From the NCBI GenBank assembly GCA_038534295.1, contig JBCAXA010000001.1, positions 434,001 to 498,000 of the forward strand: 64,000 nt of DNA, given 5' to 3'. This DNA comes from JBCAXA01 sp038534295. GTDB lineage: Bacteria > Pseudomonadota > Gammaproteobacteria > Steroidobacterales > Woeseiaceae. The translations under genes were made by a program, and so were the position numbers. Positions within the stretch are counted from its first letter, which is position 1. Every line of letters starts with the position of its first letter. The notes beneath the pieces were generated by a model. It ran no database searches. It worked only from the letters and a program-made list of their open reading frames with translations, and had not been told where the DNA came from. Shown here piece by piece: positions 9,336-18,662 of this stretch.

Positions 9336-9355
9336 ATAGTCTAAATACCTACTAT
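9336..9355. promoter_or_regulatory. inverted repeat in the aceA-LysR divergent region
   Basis: ATAGT and ACTAT face each other across a 10-base AT-rich spacer in the 97-bp divergent region between aceA and the LysR gene. This is the expected place and type of a LysR-family operator. Binding by this regulator is inference. Confidence 0.45.
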
Positions 9356-9368
9356 TCACGGTGTTTAT

Positions 9369-10337
9369 ATGCCCCATCCACTCGAGCGCATAGATCTCAA
9401 TTTGCTCGTCTACCTGGACGTGTTGCTGGATGAGAGCAATGTCACGCGCGCCGCACAGCGGCTCGGTATCAGTCAGCCGGCGATGAGCAATGGCCTGAAA
9501 CGACTGCGCGAGACCTTCGGCGACCCGCTGCTCGTGCGGACCAGTGACGGCATGACCCCAACCGAGCGCGCCGAATCGCTGCGCACACCGCTGCGCGAGA
9601 TTCTGGCTGGCGTCGAAACCGTCGTGCGGCCCGTGGGTGGCTTCGAGGCAACCACCAGCGAGCGGGTGTTTCGCATCATGGCGAGCGACTACGCAGAAAC
9701 GACGCTCTTGCCGGCGTTTTTGAAGCGGCTGCGCCACGACGCACCGCTCGTCACCGTGGATATTCTGACGCCCAGCGACGTGGTGTTTCGCGACGTGGAG
9801 CAAGGCAAACTGGATTTGGTCATCAACCGTTTTGACGACTTACCCGCTTCGTTTCATCAAGCGGCACTCTGGCAGGACGCCTTTGCGTGTGTGGTCTCCG
9901 CCGAACGACCGCTGCCGGACGCATTCGACCTCGACACCTACTTAAACGCCCGCCACGTCTGGGTTTCCAAGACCGGTATGGGCGTCGGTGTCGGCATCGA
10001 TCCGGCCGACGTGCAGCGTCTCGGGTGGGTCGACGAAGCCCTCGCGCGAATCGGCAAAAAGCGCAATATCGCCGTTTTCACGCGTCACTACCCAGCGGCG
10101 ATTCAGCATGCCGAACAACAAGACTTAATCGCCACGGTGCCGCTGCGCGCCGCCCGCGCGTATGAGCACCTTCGCGAGATTCGACTGCTGCAGCCGCCGT
10201 TTCCAATTCCGCAGATGGAGCTGACCATGGCCTGGAGTCCGCTTCTGCACCCGGATCCTGGGCATCGTTGGTTCCGAGCGTTGCTACGCCGGATTGCGAC
10301 CGACAGCTTCGTCGAGCCGCTCGACACATCGGCATGA
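9369..10337 (+). CDS. LysR-type transcriptional regulator, probably of the glyoxylate shunt
   Basis: This 322-residue protein has the LysR layout. A winged helix-turn-helix is at about residues 8-66, with NVTRAAQRLGISQPAMS as the recognition region. A type 2 periplasmic-binding-like effector domain is at about 95-310. It resembles the NodD/PnbR-like branch with the DLNLLVYLDVLL start. It diverges from aceA, and glcB follows 127 bp downstream, so the likely targets are both shunt genes. The effector may be glyoxylate, acetyl-CoA-derived or aromatic; the sequence does not tell. Confidence 0.85.
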   Translation: MPHPLERIDLNLLVYLDVLLDESNVTRAAQRLGISQPAMSNGLKRLRETFGDPLLVRTSDGMTPTERAESLRTPLREILAGVETVVRPVGGFEATTSERVFRIMASDYAETTLLPAFLKRLRHDAPLVTVDILTPSDVVFRDVEQGKLDLVINRFDDLPASFHQAALWQDAFACVVSAERPLPDAFDLDTYLNARHVWVSKTGMGVGVGIDPADVQRLGWVDEALARIGKKRNIAVFTRHYPAAIQHAEQQDLIATVPLRAARAYEHLREIRLLQPPFPIPQMELTMAWSPLLHPDPGHRWFRALLRRIATDSFVEPLDTSA

Positions 10338-10357
10338 ATTCACGAAACGAATGCTCG

Positions 10358-10372
10358 CTATAGCGCTCATAG
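10358..10372. promoter_or_regulatory. LysR-like inverted repeat before glcB
   Basis: CTAT-N7-ATAG, which fits the T-N11-A pattern of LysR sites, lies about 95 bp before the malate synthase start. It is a candidate second operator for the adjacent LysR protein. It is short, so chance is possible. Confidence 0.3.
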
Positions 10373-10464
10373 ATTTCTGAAATGCCAGCCCGCTCGGTAC
10401 ACTGCCGACGAATCGCGCAGAAGGCATTTCGCTGGGCGCGCCGCACTAATAGGAATATCGGGCA

Positions 10465-12639
10465 ATGACGACGACGCTACGCCGGGCCAACTTGACCGTC
10501 GATGAGACGCTGTGCCGATTCATCGAGAACGAAGCGCTGGCCGGACTGCCGCTCGACCCGGAAGACTTTTGGGCGGGCTTCAGCGACTTGGTCGCCACGA
10601 TGACACCACGCAATCGCGCGCTGCTCGCCACCCGCGACGCGTTACAAGAGAAAATCGACGCGTGGCTCACCGAGCACGGCGATCCGAACGCGCAGCGCGA
10701 CGCGTACGTTGAGTTTCTAACCGACATTGGCTATCTGGTGCCCGAAGGGCCCGACTTTGACATCGGCACGCGCAATGTCGACACCGAGATTACCGCGCAA
10801 GCGGGACCGCAGCTGGTCGTGCCGATCATGAATGCGCGCTTCTCGTTGAACGCGACCAACGCGCGGTGGGGCTCGCTGTACGACGCGCTGTACGGCACCG
10901 ATGTCATCAGCGAAGACGGTGGCGCGGAACGTGTCGGCGCCTACAACGCAATCCGCGGTGGACGCGTCATCGCGTTCGCGCGCGCGTTTCTCGACCGCTG
11001 TTTTCCGTTGGCCGACGGCAGCCATGCCGACGTGATTGCATACTCGATTGACGATGGCCGACTGCTTGCGCGCACCGGCAACGACCCGCTTACCGAATTG
11101 CTGACTCCGACACAGTTCGTCGGCTACCGCGGCGACGCCGCTCGACCAACGGCGATCTTGCTCAAAAACCACGGTCTGCATGTCGAGATCGTCATTGATC
11201 GCGACTCAGCGGTCGGGAGTGAGGATCCCGCCGGCGTAGCCGACCTCGTAATGGAAGCGGCAATAACGACCATCCAAGATTGCGAAGATTCGGTCGCCGC
11301 CGTTGACGCCGCGGACAAAACGCTGGTCTACCGCAATTGGCTGGGACTGATGCTCGGCACGCTCGAGGATACCTTTAACAAAGGCGGTCGCGACGTTACC
11401 CGTCGACTGGCCGCTGATCGAACGTACACCGCGGCTGACGGTGCCACGCTGACCTTACCGGGCCGCAGTCTGCTGTTTATTCGCAACGTCGGCCACCTGA
11501 TGCGCAATCCGGCGATCCAGGACGCCAACGGCGACGACATCTTCGAAGGCATTCTCGATGCGGTCATGACCTCATTGATCGCCATGCATGACTTGCAGGG
11601 CAACGGTCGTTTCCGCAACACGCGCAGCGGCAGTATCTACATCGTGAAACCCAAAATGCACGGTCCCGACGAAGTCACCTTTGCCGACGATTTGTTCGCA
11701 GCAGTTGAGGACTTACTCGGTCTCGATCGGCACACGATCAAGATGGGCATCATGGACGAGGAACGCCGCACAACCGTCAATCTCAAAGCATGTATTCGTC
11801 GTGCGAGCGATCGCGTCGTCTTCATCAACACGGGCTTTCTCGATCGCACCGGCGACGAGATCCATACGAGTATGGTGGCCGGCGCGATGCGTCGCAAAGA
11901 CGCGATCAAAGACGAACCGTGGATCCGCGCTTACGAGGACTGGAACGTCGACATTGGCCTCGCCTGCGGCTTCTCCGGCCGCGCTCAAATCGGTAAAGGC
12001 ATGTGGGCGGCACCGGACCGTATGGCCGCGATGCTGGATACGAAAATCGCTCATCCCAAGGCGGGCGCGAACTGCGCCTGGGTGCCGTCACCAAACGCGG
12101 CGACACTGCACGCCATGCACTACCACGAGATTGACGTGTTTGCCCGTCAACAGGAACTCAAGGATCGGCCCCGCGCGGCACTCGCGGACATCCTGACGAT
12201 CCCGCTCGCGGGCGACGGCGACACGTGGGATGCGGCCGCGATCCAGGCGGAGCTCGACAACAACGCGCAGGGATTGCTGGGATACGTCGTGCGGTGGATT
12301 GACCAGGGCGTCGGTTGCTCCAAAGTACCCGACATTAACGATGTCGGGTTGATGGAGGACCGCGCCACGCTGCGAATCTCGAGCCAGCACATCGCGAACT
12401 GGCTGCGCCACGGTGTTTGCGACGAACGGCAGGTCCGCGACACGCTCGAGCGTATGGCCCGCGTCGTCGACGCGCAGAACGCCGGCGATCCGCTGTATCG
12501 GCCGATGGCGCCGGATTTTGACGCGAGTGTGGCGTTCCGAGCGGCGTGTGATCTCGTATTCAAAGGCAGCGATCAGCCGAACGGGTACACTGAGCCGCTG
12601 TTGCATCAATACCGACTCGAGGCCAAACGCGCCGGATGA
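10465..12639 (+). CDS. glcB: malate synthase G
   Basis: This 724-residue protein has the usual length of monomeric malate synthase G, which condenses glyoxylate with acetyl-CoA to malate. Signature stretches include NARWGSLYDALYGTD, TTIQDCEDSVAAVDA, the GKGMWAAPD motif and GANCAWVPSP near the active site. The start ATG follows AGGAATATCGGGCA, a usable ribosome site. Together with aceA it completes the glyoxylate shunt. Its stop overlaps the start of a short-chain dehydrogenase (ATGA). Confidence 0.97.
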   Translation: MTTTLRRANLTVDETLCRFIENEALAGLPLDPEDFWAGFSDLVATMTPRNRALLATRDALQEKIDAWLTEHGDPNAQRDAYVEFLTDIGYLVPEGPDFDIGTRNVDTEITAQAGPQLVVPIMNARFSLNATNARWGSLYDALYGTDVISEDGGAERVGAYNAIRGGRVIAFARAFLDRCFPLADGSHADVIAYSIDDGRLLARTGNDPLTELLTPTQFVGYRGDAARPTAILLKNHGLHVEIVIDRDSAVGSEDPAGVADLVMEAAITTIQDCEDSVAAVDAADKTLVYRNWLGLMLGTLEDTFNKGGRDVTRRLAADRTYTAADGATLTLPGRSLLFIRNVGHLMRNPAIQDANGDDIFEGILDAVMTSLIAMHDLQGNGRFRNTRSGSIYIVKPKMHGPDEVTFADDLFAAVEDLLGLDRHTIKMGIMDEERRTTVNLKACIRRASDRVVFINTGFLDRTGDEIHTSMVAGAMRRKDAIKDEPWIRAYEDWNVDIGLACGFSGRAQIGKGMWAAPDRMAAMLDTKIAHPKAGANCAWVPSPNAATLHAMHYHEIDVFARQQELKDRPRAALADILTIPLAGDGDTWDAAAIQAELDNNAQGLLGYVVRWIDQGVGCSKVPDINDVGLMEDRATLRISSQHIANWLRHGVCDERQVRDTLERMARVVDAQNAGDPLYRPMAPDFDASVAFRAACDLVFKGSDQPNGYTEPLLHQYRLEAKRAG

Positions 12640-13568
12640 AAGCGCTCTCGCTGATCCTGAGGTTCTTTGCTCGTTACCTTCCAAGCTTCTCGCGCATTGG
12701 CTATTGGGTGCGCAGCCTCGGCTGGTCACCGCTGCGTCTCGACGCGAGCGGCCAAACGTGGCTGGTTACCGGTGCATCCGGCGGGCTTGGCGAAGCCATC
12801 GCGAGCGCCGGCGCAGCGGCCGGCGCTGACATTCTCGCGGTGGCACGCTCGCGCGACAAACTCGAGGCCATGCACGCGCGACAAACCGAAGCGCGGGGCG
12901 ACGTCACGCTGATCGAGGCCGACTGCGCCTCGCTCGACGATTTGCGCAGGCTCGCGTCGGACCTTGCCGGTACCAAGATCGATGTGCTCGTCAACAACGT
13001 CGGTGTACTGCTGAACGAATACAGCGAGACGTCGGAGGGTTTTGAGACGTCGTACGCCACCAATATCCTCGGCCAGTTCGCGTTGACCGAAGCGCTTATC
13101 GAGAACGGCACCCTAGGCCGAGACAGTCTCGTCGTGTCGATGTCGTCGGGCGGAATGTACAACGTACCGACGCTGCCGGACGAGCTCGACGCACCGGCTG
13201 AGAACTTCAACGGCGCACGCGCATACGCCCTGCACAAACGGGCCCAGGTCACGCTGACCGATCTTTGGAAACAGCGCCATGCCGAGCGCGGTATCGCGTT
13301 TCTCGTCGCCCATCCCGGCTGGGTGGACACGCAGGGTGTCAAGACATCGTTACCGGTGTTTCGCCGACTGCTTGCGCCCGTTCTGCGGGGCGTCAAAGAA
13401 GGCGTCGATACGGTGCTGTGGCTCATCGGGCGCCGACCAGTCACCGGCGTCGAGCGCATCTGGTTCGATCGCGCGGCACGCCCGGTACATATGGGTTCTG
13501 CGACCCGTGAGGCGTCGGCGCCGGCTGCGCAGCTCTGGGATCGTCTGGCGAGCGACGCTGGCCGCTAG
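12636..13568 (+). CDS. short-chain dehydrogenase/reductase, DHRS12-like
   Basis: This 310-residue SDR begins with a hydrophobic or amphipathic N-terminal segment. The Rossmann motif TGASGGLG follows at about residues 45-52, then NNVG, the catalytic Ser region (SMSSGG) and YALHK carrying the Tyr and Lys. The long C-terminal extension and the overall pattern resemble the DHRS12/retinol dehydrogenase-like group. The start overlaps the glcB stop as ATGA, so it is co-translated with malate synthase. The reason for that pairing is not evident and the substrate is unknown. Confidence 0.8.
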   Translation: MKALSLILRFFARYLPSFSRIGYWVRSLGWSPLRLDASGQTWLVTGASGGLGEAIASAGAAAGADILAVARSRDKLEAMHARQTEARGDVTLIEADCASLDDLRRLASDLAGTKIDVLVNNVGVLLNEYSETSEGFETSYATNILGQFALTEALIENGTLGRDSLVVSMSSGGMYNVPTLPDELDAPAENFNGARAYALHKRAQVTLTDLWKQRHAERGIAFLVAHPGWVDTQGVKTSLPVFRRLLAPVLRGVKEGVDTVLWLIGRRPVTGVERIWFDRAARPVHMGSATREASAPAAQLWDRLASDAGR

Positions 13569-13652
13569 CCCGCGCCGATGTAATGTTTGCCGGAACCGCT
13601 AGGTCTATAGCGGTACTGCAACTGCTTATAACGCCTAGCGCAGGGTCAAACC

Positions 13653-15800
13653 ATGAAAAAACTCATTATTCTCGCGATCATCGTAGCTGCGCTGGTCGGT
13701 TTCTATCAGTTTGGCGGCGTGGAGTATCTTCAGCCGGCCACATACCAAGCGCTATACGCGGAGAATCCCACGCAAACGCTGGGGCTGTTCTTCGCGGTCT
13801 ACGTGATCGTTACGGCACTGTCGATTCCAGGCGCAGCCCTAATGACGCTGATCGCCGGTGCCGTGTTCGGGCTAACAACCGGTTTGGTCCTAGTGAGCTT
13901 TGCATCGACGATTGGCGCAACGCTTGCGTTTTTGTCGTCGCGGCTACTGCTGCGTGACTGGGTACAGTCAAAATTCGGCAGCTACCTAAAGAGCATTAAT
14001 GACGGCATCGAGAAAGACGGCGCGTTCTATCTGTTCAGCCTGCGCTTGATTCCGGTCATTCCGTTCTTCGTCATCAACTTGGCGATGGGCCTGACGCGTA
14101 TCTCGACGCTGGCGTTTTATCTAGCCAGCCAGCTCGGCATGCTGGCCGGTACCTTTGTGTACGTTAACGCAGGCAGCGAGATCGGCAAGATTGACTCGCT
14201 GTCACTCGGCGGCATTTTGAAACCGAGTATTGTGATCGCGTTCGTGCTGCTTGCCCTGCTGCCGTACATTGCACGTGGCTTGATGAACGTCGTCGTGAAA
14301 GGTGTTCGGCGGCGCTGGCAGGCACGCAAGGCGTATGCCCCGTTCCGCTCGCAAAAGCCCAAGACTTTCGATCGCAATGTCGTCGTCATCGGCGCAGGCT
14401 CGGGCGGCTTGGTGGCATCGCTGATCGCCGCCGCCGTGAAAGCCAAAGTCACGCTGATCGAGAAAGGCGACATGGGCGGCGACTGCCTGAACACCGGTTG
14501 TGTTCCCAGCAAGGCGCTGATTCGTGCAGCCCACTCGCGTCACGAAGTCATACACGCTGGACAGTTCGGTATTGAAACGAGTGACGTCACGGTCGACTTT
14601 CAACGCGCGATGGGACACGTGCACAACACCATCAAGGCGATTGAGCCGCACGATTCGGTTGAGCGCTACGAAGGTCTCGGTGTTGATGTAATCAAAGCGG
14701 AAGCCGAAGTCGTCAACCCGTGGACGGTCAAAGCCGGCGGTCGCACGATCACAACGAAGCACATTGTTATCGCTACGGGAGCCGAGCCCTTTGTACCGCC
14801 CATTCCCGGACTCGATGACGTTACGTACGTGACGTCCGAAACGATTTGGTCGCTGCGCGAACAGCCGAAACGTCTGCTCGTCGTCGGCGGCGGTCCGATT
14901 GGCAGCGAGCTCGCACAGGCCTTCAGTCGACTCGGTACGAAGGTCACGATTACCGACATGTCAGGTCGCCTGGTGCCGCGCGAAGACGTTGAGGTTTCGG
15001 CGTACGTCGAAGAGGTCTTCACGAACGACGGCATTGATATCAAATGCCGCTACAAAACGACCGCATTCAAGCGCGACGGCGAGCGGCAATACGCGCTCGT
15101 CGAAGCCGAAGACGGCAGTGTCGAAGAGCTCGACTTTGACGTCGTGTTGTTGGCCGTCGGCCGTCGCGCCCGCAGCAAGGGCTATGGCTTCGACGTGCTG
15201 GACCTCGAAGTTAGGCCGAACGGTACGCTGGCAGTCAACGAGTTTCTGCAGACGCGCTTTCCGAACATCTATGCGGCGGGCGATATCACCGGGCCGTTCC
15301 AGTTTACGCATACGGCGGCGCACCAGGCCTGGTACGCATCGGTCAACGCGTTGTTCGGCCTCTTCAAGAAGTTTGCCGCCGACTACAGCGTGATTCCGTG
15401 GGCAACGTTTACCGATCCCGAGGTCGCGCGCGTCGGGCTCAACGAGCAGGAAGCCAAAGAGCAAGGTATCGAATACGAAGCGCACCGCTACGATCTCGAC
15501 GACCTCGATCGCGCGATCGCCGATGCCGCGACGCAGGGCTTCATCAAAGTACTGACCGTGCCCGGCAAGGACAAAATTCTCGGCGTCACGATCGTCGGCT
15601 ACAAGGCGGGCGACATCATTGCCGAATACGTGCTGGCCATGAAGCACGGCATTGGTCTTAACAAGATCCTCGGTACGATTCACATCTACCCGACGATGGC
15701 CGAAGCAAACAAGTTCGTGGCCGGGGTTTGGAAACGCGCCAACGCACCGGAGAAAGTGCTCGGGTACGTCGAACGTTTCCACCGCTGGCGTCTGGCCTAG
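13653..15800 (+). CDS. TVP38/TMEM64 membrane domain fused to FAD disulfide oxidoreductase
   Basis: This 715-residue fusion has a TVP38/TMEM64 (VTT/DedA-like) membrane domain in the first 220 residues, with several hydrophobic segments and the family's FxxxRLIPVIPF stretch. A complete pyridine nucleotide-disulfide oxidoreductase follows, starting at the FAD motif GAGSGG near residue 247. Its redox pair CLNTGC is at about residues 278 and 283, the NAD motif GGGPIGSE is present, and the C-terminal dimer domain is intact. The C-terminal part resembles mercuric reductase and dihydrolipoamide dehydrogenase but lacks a heavy-metal N-domain. It should reduce a disulfide or quinone at the inner membrane. 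The substrate is unknown. Confidence 0.85.
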   Translation: MKKLIILAIIVAALVGFYQFGGVEYLQPATYQALYAENPTQTLGLFFAVYVIVTALSIPGAALMTLIAGAVFGLTTGLVLVSFASTIGATLAFLSSRLLLRDWVQSKFGSYLKSINDGIEKDGAFYLFSLRLIPVIPFFVINLAMGLTRISTLAFYLASQLGMLAGTFVYVNAGSEIGKIDSLSLGGILKPSIVIAFVLLALLPYIARGLMNVVVKGVRRRWQARKAYAPFRSQKPKTFDRNVVVIGAGSGGLVASLIAAAVKAKVTLIEKGDMGGDCLNTGCVPSKALIRAAHSRHEVIHAGQFGIETSDVTVDFQRAMGHVHNTIKAIEPHDSVERYEGLGVDVIKAEAEVVNPWTVKAGGRTITTKHIVIATGAEPFVPPIPGLDDVTYVTSETIWSLREQPKRLLVVGGGPIGSELAQAFSRLGTKVTITDMSGRLVPREDVEVSAYVEEVFTNDGIDIKCRYKTTAFKRDGERQYALVEAEDGSVEELDFDVVLLAVGRRARSKGYGFDVLDLEVRPNGTLAVNEFLQTRFPNIYAAGDITGPFQFTHTAAHQAWYASVNALFGLFKKFAADYSVIPWATFTDPEVARVGLNEQEAKEQGIEYEAHRYDLDDLDRAIADAATQGFIKVLTVPGKDKILGVTIVGYKAGDIIAEYVLAMKHGIGLNKILGTIHIYPTMAEANKFVAGVWKRANAPEKVLGYVERFHRWRLA

Positions 15801-15808
15801 CCGCAACG

Positions 15809-15839
15809 CTGCATGGACGGCCGCCGGCCGTCCATGCAG
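15809..15839 (+). terminator. perfect 14-bp hairpin after the oxidoreductase
   Basis: Two 14-base arms (CTGCATGGACGGCC and its exact complement) enclose a 3-base GCC loop, 8 bases after the oxidoreductase stop. There is no T run, so this may be a terminator, an RNA-end protector or a repeat element. Confidence 0.55.
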
Positions 15840-15869
15840 ACTAGGGGTTCCCAGGATAGGACCCCTGCC

Positions 15870-17249
15870 GTGACCCGCTCACTGCTGCTGCAGGCCGCTG
15901 ACAAGGCCTGCAAATACCTCGACGACATCGCAAGCCGCGACGTCCGCCCTGACCCGGGCACCATCGACGCCATTGCCGAGCTGCTCGAACCGCTACCGGA
16001 TACGCCGGGCGACGACGCAGCGATCATCGAGCAATTGGATCGCATTGGCTCGCCGGGCTCGATGGCGATGGCCGGCCCCCGGTTTTTTGGTTTTGTCATC
16101 GGCGGCGCACTGCCCGTAACGGTCGCAAGCAATTGGCTCGCAACCGCGTGGGATCAAAACTCCGGCATCGATCAAGTGACGCCGGTGACGTCGGTTCTCG
16201 AGCGCATCGCGCTCGATTGGCTCATCGATTTGTTTAATCTACCGGCGGATACCGGTGCCGGTTTTGTCACCGGGGCAACGGTCGCTAATTTCACGGCGCT
16301 GGCAGCAGCCCGCCATCAGGTGCTGCAAGACGCGGGGTGGGACGTTGAAGCGGACGGCCTGTTCGGCGCACCGCCAATCGCCGTTGTCACCAGCGAAGAA
16401 ACCCATCCGTCCGTCACCAAATCGCTCGGCCTACTCGGCTTGGGACGTACACGGGTCACCGCCGTACCGACCGACGGCAATGGCGCGATGCAAGTGGCAG
16501 CGTTTCCAGATGTCGACGGGCCCACCATCGTTTGCACGCAGGTCGGCAACGTGAACACCGGCGGGTCCGATCCGGTCGCAGCCATCTGCGAACGAGTGGC
16601 AGATAAGAACGCGTGGGTCCATGTCGACGGCGCGTTTGGACTCTGGCTGAAAGCGTCTCCGAGCCGGCGCGACCGAGTGGCTGGACTGGAGCGCGCTCAT
16701 TCATGGGCGACTGACGCCCACAAATGGCTGAACGTGCCATACGACAGCGGCATCGCTTTTGTCCGCGACGCCAATGCGCTGCGCGCGGCGATGTCGATCA
16801 CTGCTGCCTACCTGCCCATGGAGCAAGCCATCCGCAATCCAGCCGACTTCACGCCAGAATTATCGCGTCGCGCACGCGGCGTCGACGTCTGGGCGGCGAT
16901 GAAGTCCTTGGGGCGCAGCGGTATCGCGGCTCTCATCGACCGACACTGCGACCAAGCGCAGCGGTTTGCCACCGGACTCGCGGCGGCGGGCTTCGACATT
17001 CTCGCGCCCGTTACGATGAATCAGGTGTTGGTGTCGTTTGGCGATGCCGCCACGAACCAGCGCGTGATCGAAGCACTGCAGCAAGAAGGCACGTGCTGGT
17101 GCGGGATAACCCGTTGGCAAGGCAAAACCGCGATGCGTATCAGCGTAAGCAACTGGTCGACCACCGACGCCGACGTTGATCGCAGTATCGAGGCTATGCA
17201 GCGAGTGGCGCGTTCGTTGGGCGCCGCGCCGGTGGCAGCCAACGGCTAG
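15870..17249 (+). CDS. PLP-dependent group II amino acid decarboxylase family protein
   Basis: This 459-residue enzyme is of the glutamate/aromatic amino acid decarboxylase fold. The PLP-binding lysine lies in DAHKWLN at about residue 285. The cofactor aspartate is in WVHVDGAFGLW and the GNVNTG stretch matches the family. I chose GTG at 15870, which has AGGATAGG 9 bases before it. An ATG at 15813 in the same frame sits inside a perfect hairpin and is unlikely to start translation. It resembles aminotransferase class V-like decarboxylases acting on aromatic or tyrosine-type substrates; the substrate is not determinable. Its end overlaps a convergent gene by 56 bp. Confidence 0.8.
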   Translation: MTRSLLLQAADKACKYLDDIASRDVRPDPGTIDAIAELLEPLPDTPGDDAAIIEQLDRIGSPGSMAMAGPRFFGFVIGGALPVTVASNWLATAWDQNSGIDQVTPVTSVLERIALDWLIDLFNLPADTGAGFVTGATVANFTALAAARHQVLQDAGWDVEADGLFGAPPIAVVTSEETHPSVTKSLGLLGLGRTRVTAVPTDGNGAMQVAAFPDVDGPTIVCTQVGNVNTGGSDPVAAICERVADKNAWVHVDGAFGLWLKASPSRRDRVAGLERAHSWATDAHKWLNVPYDSGIAFVRDANALRAAMSITAAYLPMEQAIRNPADFTPELSRRARGVDVWAAMKSLGRSGIAALIDRHCDQAQRFATGLAAAGFDILAPVTMNQVLVSFGDAATNQRVIEALQQEGTCWCGITRWQGKTAMRISVSNWSTTDADVDRSIEAMQRVARSLGAAPVAANG

Positions 17250-17820
17250 CCGCGAGATGTACGGGACCGGTTAGCACAAACCAGTAGACCGTTGCCGCAA
17301 GCGCCGGGTACAGCCATGCCGGCATGAATGATTGGGTTACGCCGAAAGGACCCCACACCCAATTCACGCCGGTCGCGGGGTCCGCGAGCCAATAGCTCAA
17401 GTAGTAAGCAACGAGCGCGCACGGCGCACAGCATAGCCACGCGCGGCGGTCGTAACCGAGCCAAAGCAGCGCACCGATGAGCAACAGCGGCAATAGCGCA
17501 TGTTCCCACGACAATGCGCGAACGCTGAGCGGTATCGCGCTGTCGAACATGTACTCGGTGCCGCCGATGGGGTGCGCACCGGTTGCGAATCGCCCGACGA
17601 CGTCGACGACCCAGAGCAAGTCCGGAATCAACGTAAACACCAGTGCCATCGAGACCAACAGCGGCCAGCGGAAAACGACACCGAGCACGCCAACAACCAG
17701 ACCGACGTTGCACGTCCAAAGGAAGTTGGTCGTTGGGTAGAACTCGGCGTAGTGCCACACCCAGCCGCCTAATCCGGCGCCGAGCAGGCCGCGGAACGCT
17801 GTCACGGGTGCGGCGAGCAT
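17194..17820 (-). CDS. polytopic membrane protein of unknown function
   Basis: This 208-residue protein has about six hydrophobic helices. Conserved-looking stretches are WTCNVGLVVG, a PDLLWVVD motif, EYMFD and LGYDRRAW. I recall related unnamed membrane proteins with the same LLWVVDxxGR and MFDxxIPL pattern in several bacterial phyla, but know no function. The last 56 bases overlap the end of the decarboxylase gene on the other strand. An alternative reading in another frame of the same strand is less hydrophobic and less protein-like. Confidence 0.65.
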   Translation of the reverse strand: MLAAPVTAFRGLLGAGLGGWVWHYAEFYPTTNFLWTCNVGLVVGVLGVVFRWPLLVSMALVFTLIPDLLWVVDVVGRFATGAHPIGGTEYMFDSAIPLSVRALSWEHALLPLLLIGALLWLGYDRRAWLCCAPCALVAYYLSYWLADPATGVNWVWGPFGVTQSFMPAWLYPALAATVYWFVLTGPVHLAASRWLPPARRPTNAPLAA

Positions 17821-17915
17821 GCGTCAAGTGTAACAATGCGCCCGCAGGGTCGCCTGTCCCGCCCGCACCGCCTTGGGCGGCTGCGCTACAACCAACCATT
17901 GCCGAGGAATCCATC

Positions 17916-18662
17916 ATGCTTCGACTGACTGCAGGCGTTGTGTGCGCGCTGCTAGCTGCCACGAGTCACGCCCAATCCACCGCCGAGAAACTCGCCGCCG
18001 CGATGGCTGCAGAGGACCGCCCGGCTGGCGACGTTGCGCGCGACGCCAACCGACAACCGATTGAAACGCTCGCGTTCTTTGGTTTCGAGGACGACATGCG
18101 CGTGCTCGAACTGATTCCTGGCGGCGGCTGGTACACGCGCTTGCTGGCGCCGACGCTAGCGGACGAGGGTACGCTTTACGTGGCCATCGGTACTGGCCGC
18201 GTAGAAGAGCGGCTCATGTCGCAACCGGGCTTTGAGGGCATCAAGGTGCTAAACCCCGATGTCGAATTCGAGCGTACCGAGCCGTATCGACGCAATCGCG
18301 CGAACAAGCCGTACTCGTTTGGGGTCTCCGACCTCGACATGGTCCTGACCTTTCGAAATTTGCACAATTTCACGGCCGAGGCGCGCGGCTATATGAACAA
18401 AGCCGCATTCGATGCGCTCAAACCGGGCGGCATCTACGGCGTTGTGGACCACACGGCCCGCCACAACGAACCGGTCAATGCACCCAATCGTCGGCGCTTA
18501 GACCCGGTGCTCGCGATCGACGAAATCGTCGCCGTTGGATTTGAGTATGTCGGCTCATCGAACGTGCACTACCGCCCAAATGACGACCTCACCAAAGAGG
18601 TTGGCGACGAGTCGGTGGCCGGCAAAACCGACCGTTTCACGCTGAAATTCCGCAAACCCTAA
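17916..18662 (+). CDS. exported class I methyltransferase-like protein (COG4798 type)
   Basis: This 248-residue protein has a signal peptide ending near residue 20 (SHAQS). A SAM-methyltransferase-like fold follows: the glycine-rich motif I variant LELIPGGGWYTRLLAP, then DMVLTFRNLHNF, and LKPGGIYGVVDH. A ribosome site GAGGAA lies 6 bases before the ATG. It belongs to the predicted methyltransferases of the COG4798 group, unusual because they carry export signals although SAM is cytoplasmic. A lipoprotein paralogue lies at 35310-36245. The DxGxG core of true motif I is replaced by PGGGWY. Confidence 0.7.
   Translation: MLRLTAGVVCALLAATSHAQSTAEKLAAAMAAEDRPAGDVARDANRQPIETLAFFGFEDDMRVLELIPGGGWYTRLLAPTLADEGTLYVAIGTGRVEERLMSQPGFEGIKVLNPDVEFERTEPYRRNRANKPYSFGVSDLDMVLTFRNLHNFTAEARGYMNKAAFDALKPGGIYGVVDHTARHNEPVNAPNRRRLDPVLAIDEIVAVGFEYVGSSNVHYRPNDDLTKEVGDESVAGKTDRFTLKFRKP

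Noticed and set aside
15813..15869. ATG start at 15813 for the decarboxylase
   Set aside because: It lies inside a perfect hairpin, adds 19 residues with no family pattern, and lacks a ribosome site; GTG 15870 has one.
17246..17962. Open frame on the minus strand overlapping the membrane protein gene
   Set aside because: Its product is arginine-rich with no fold pattern, whereas the 17194-17820 frame gives regular membrane helices and family-like motifs.
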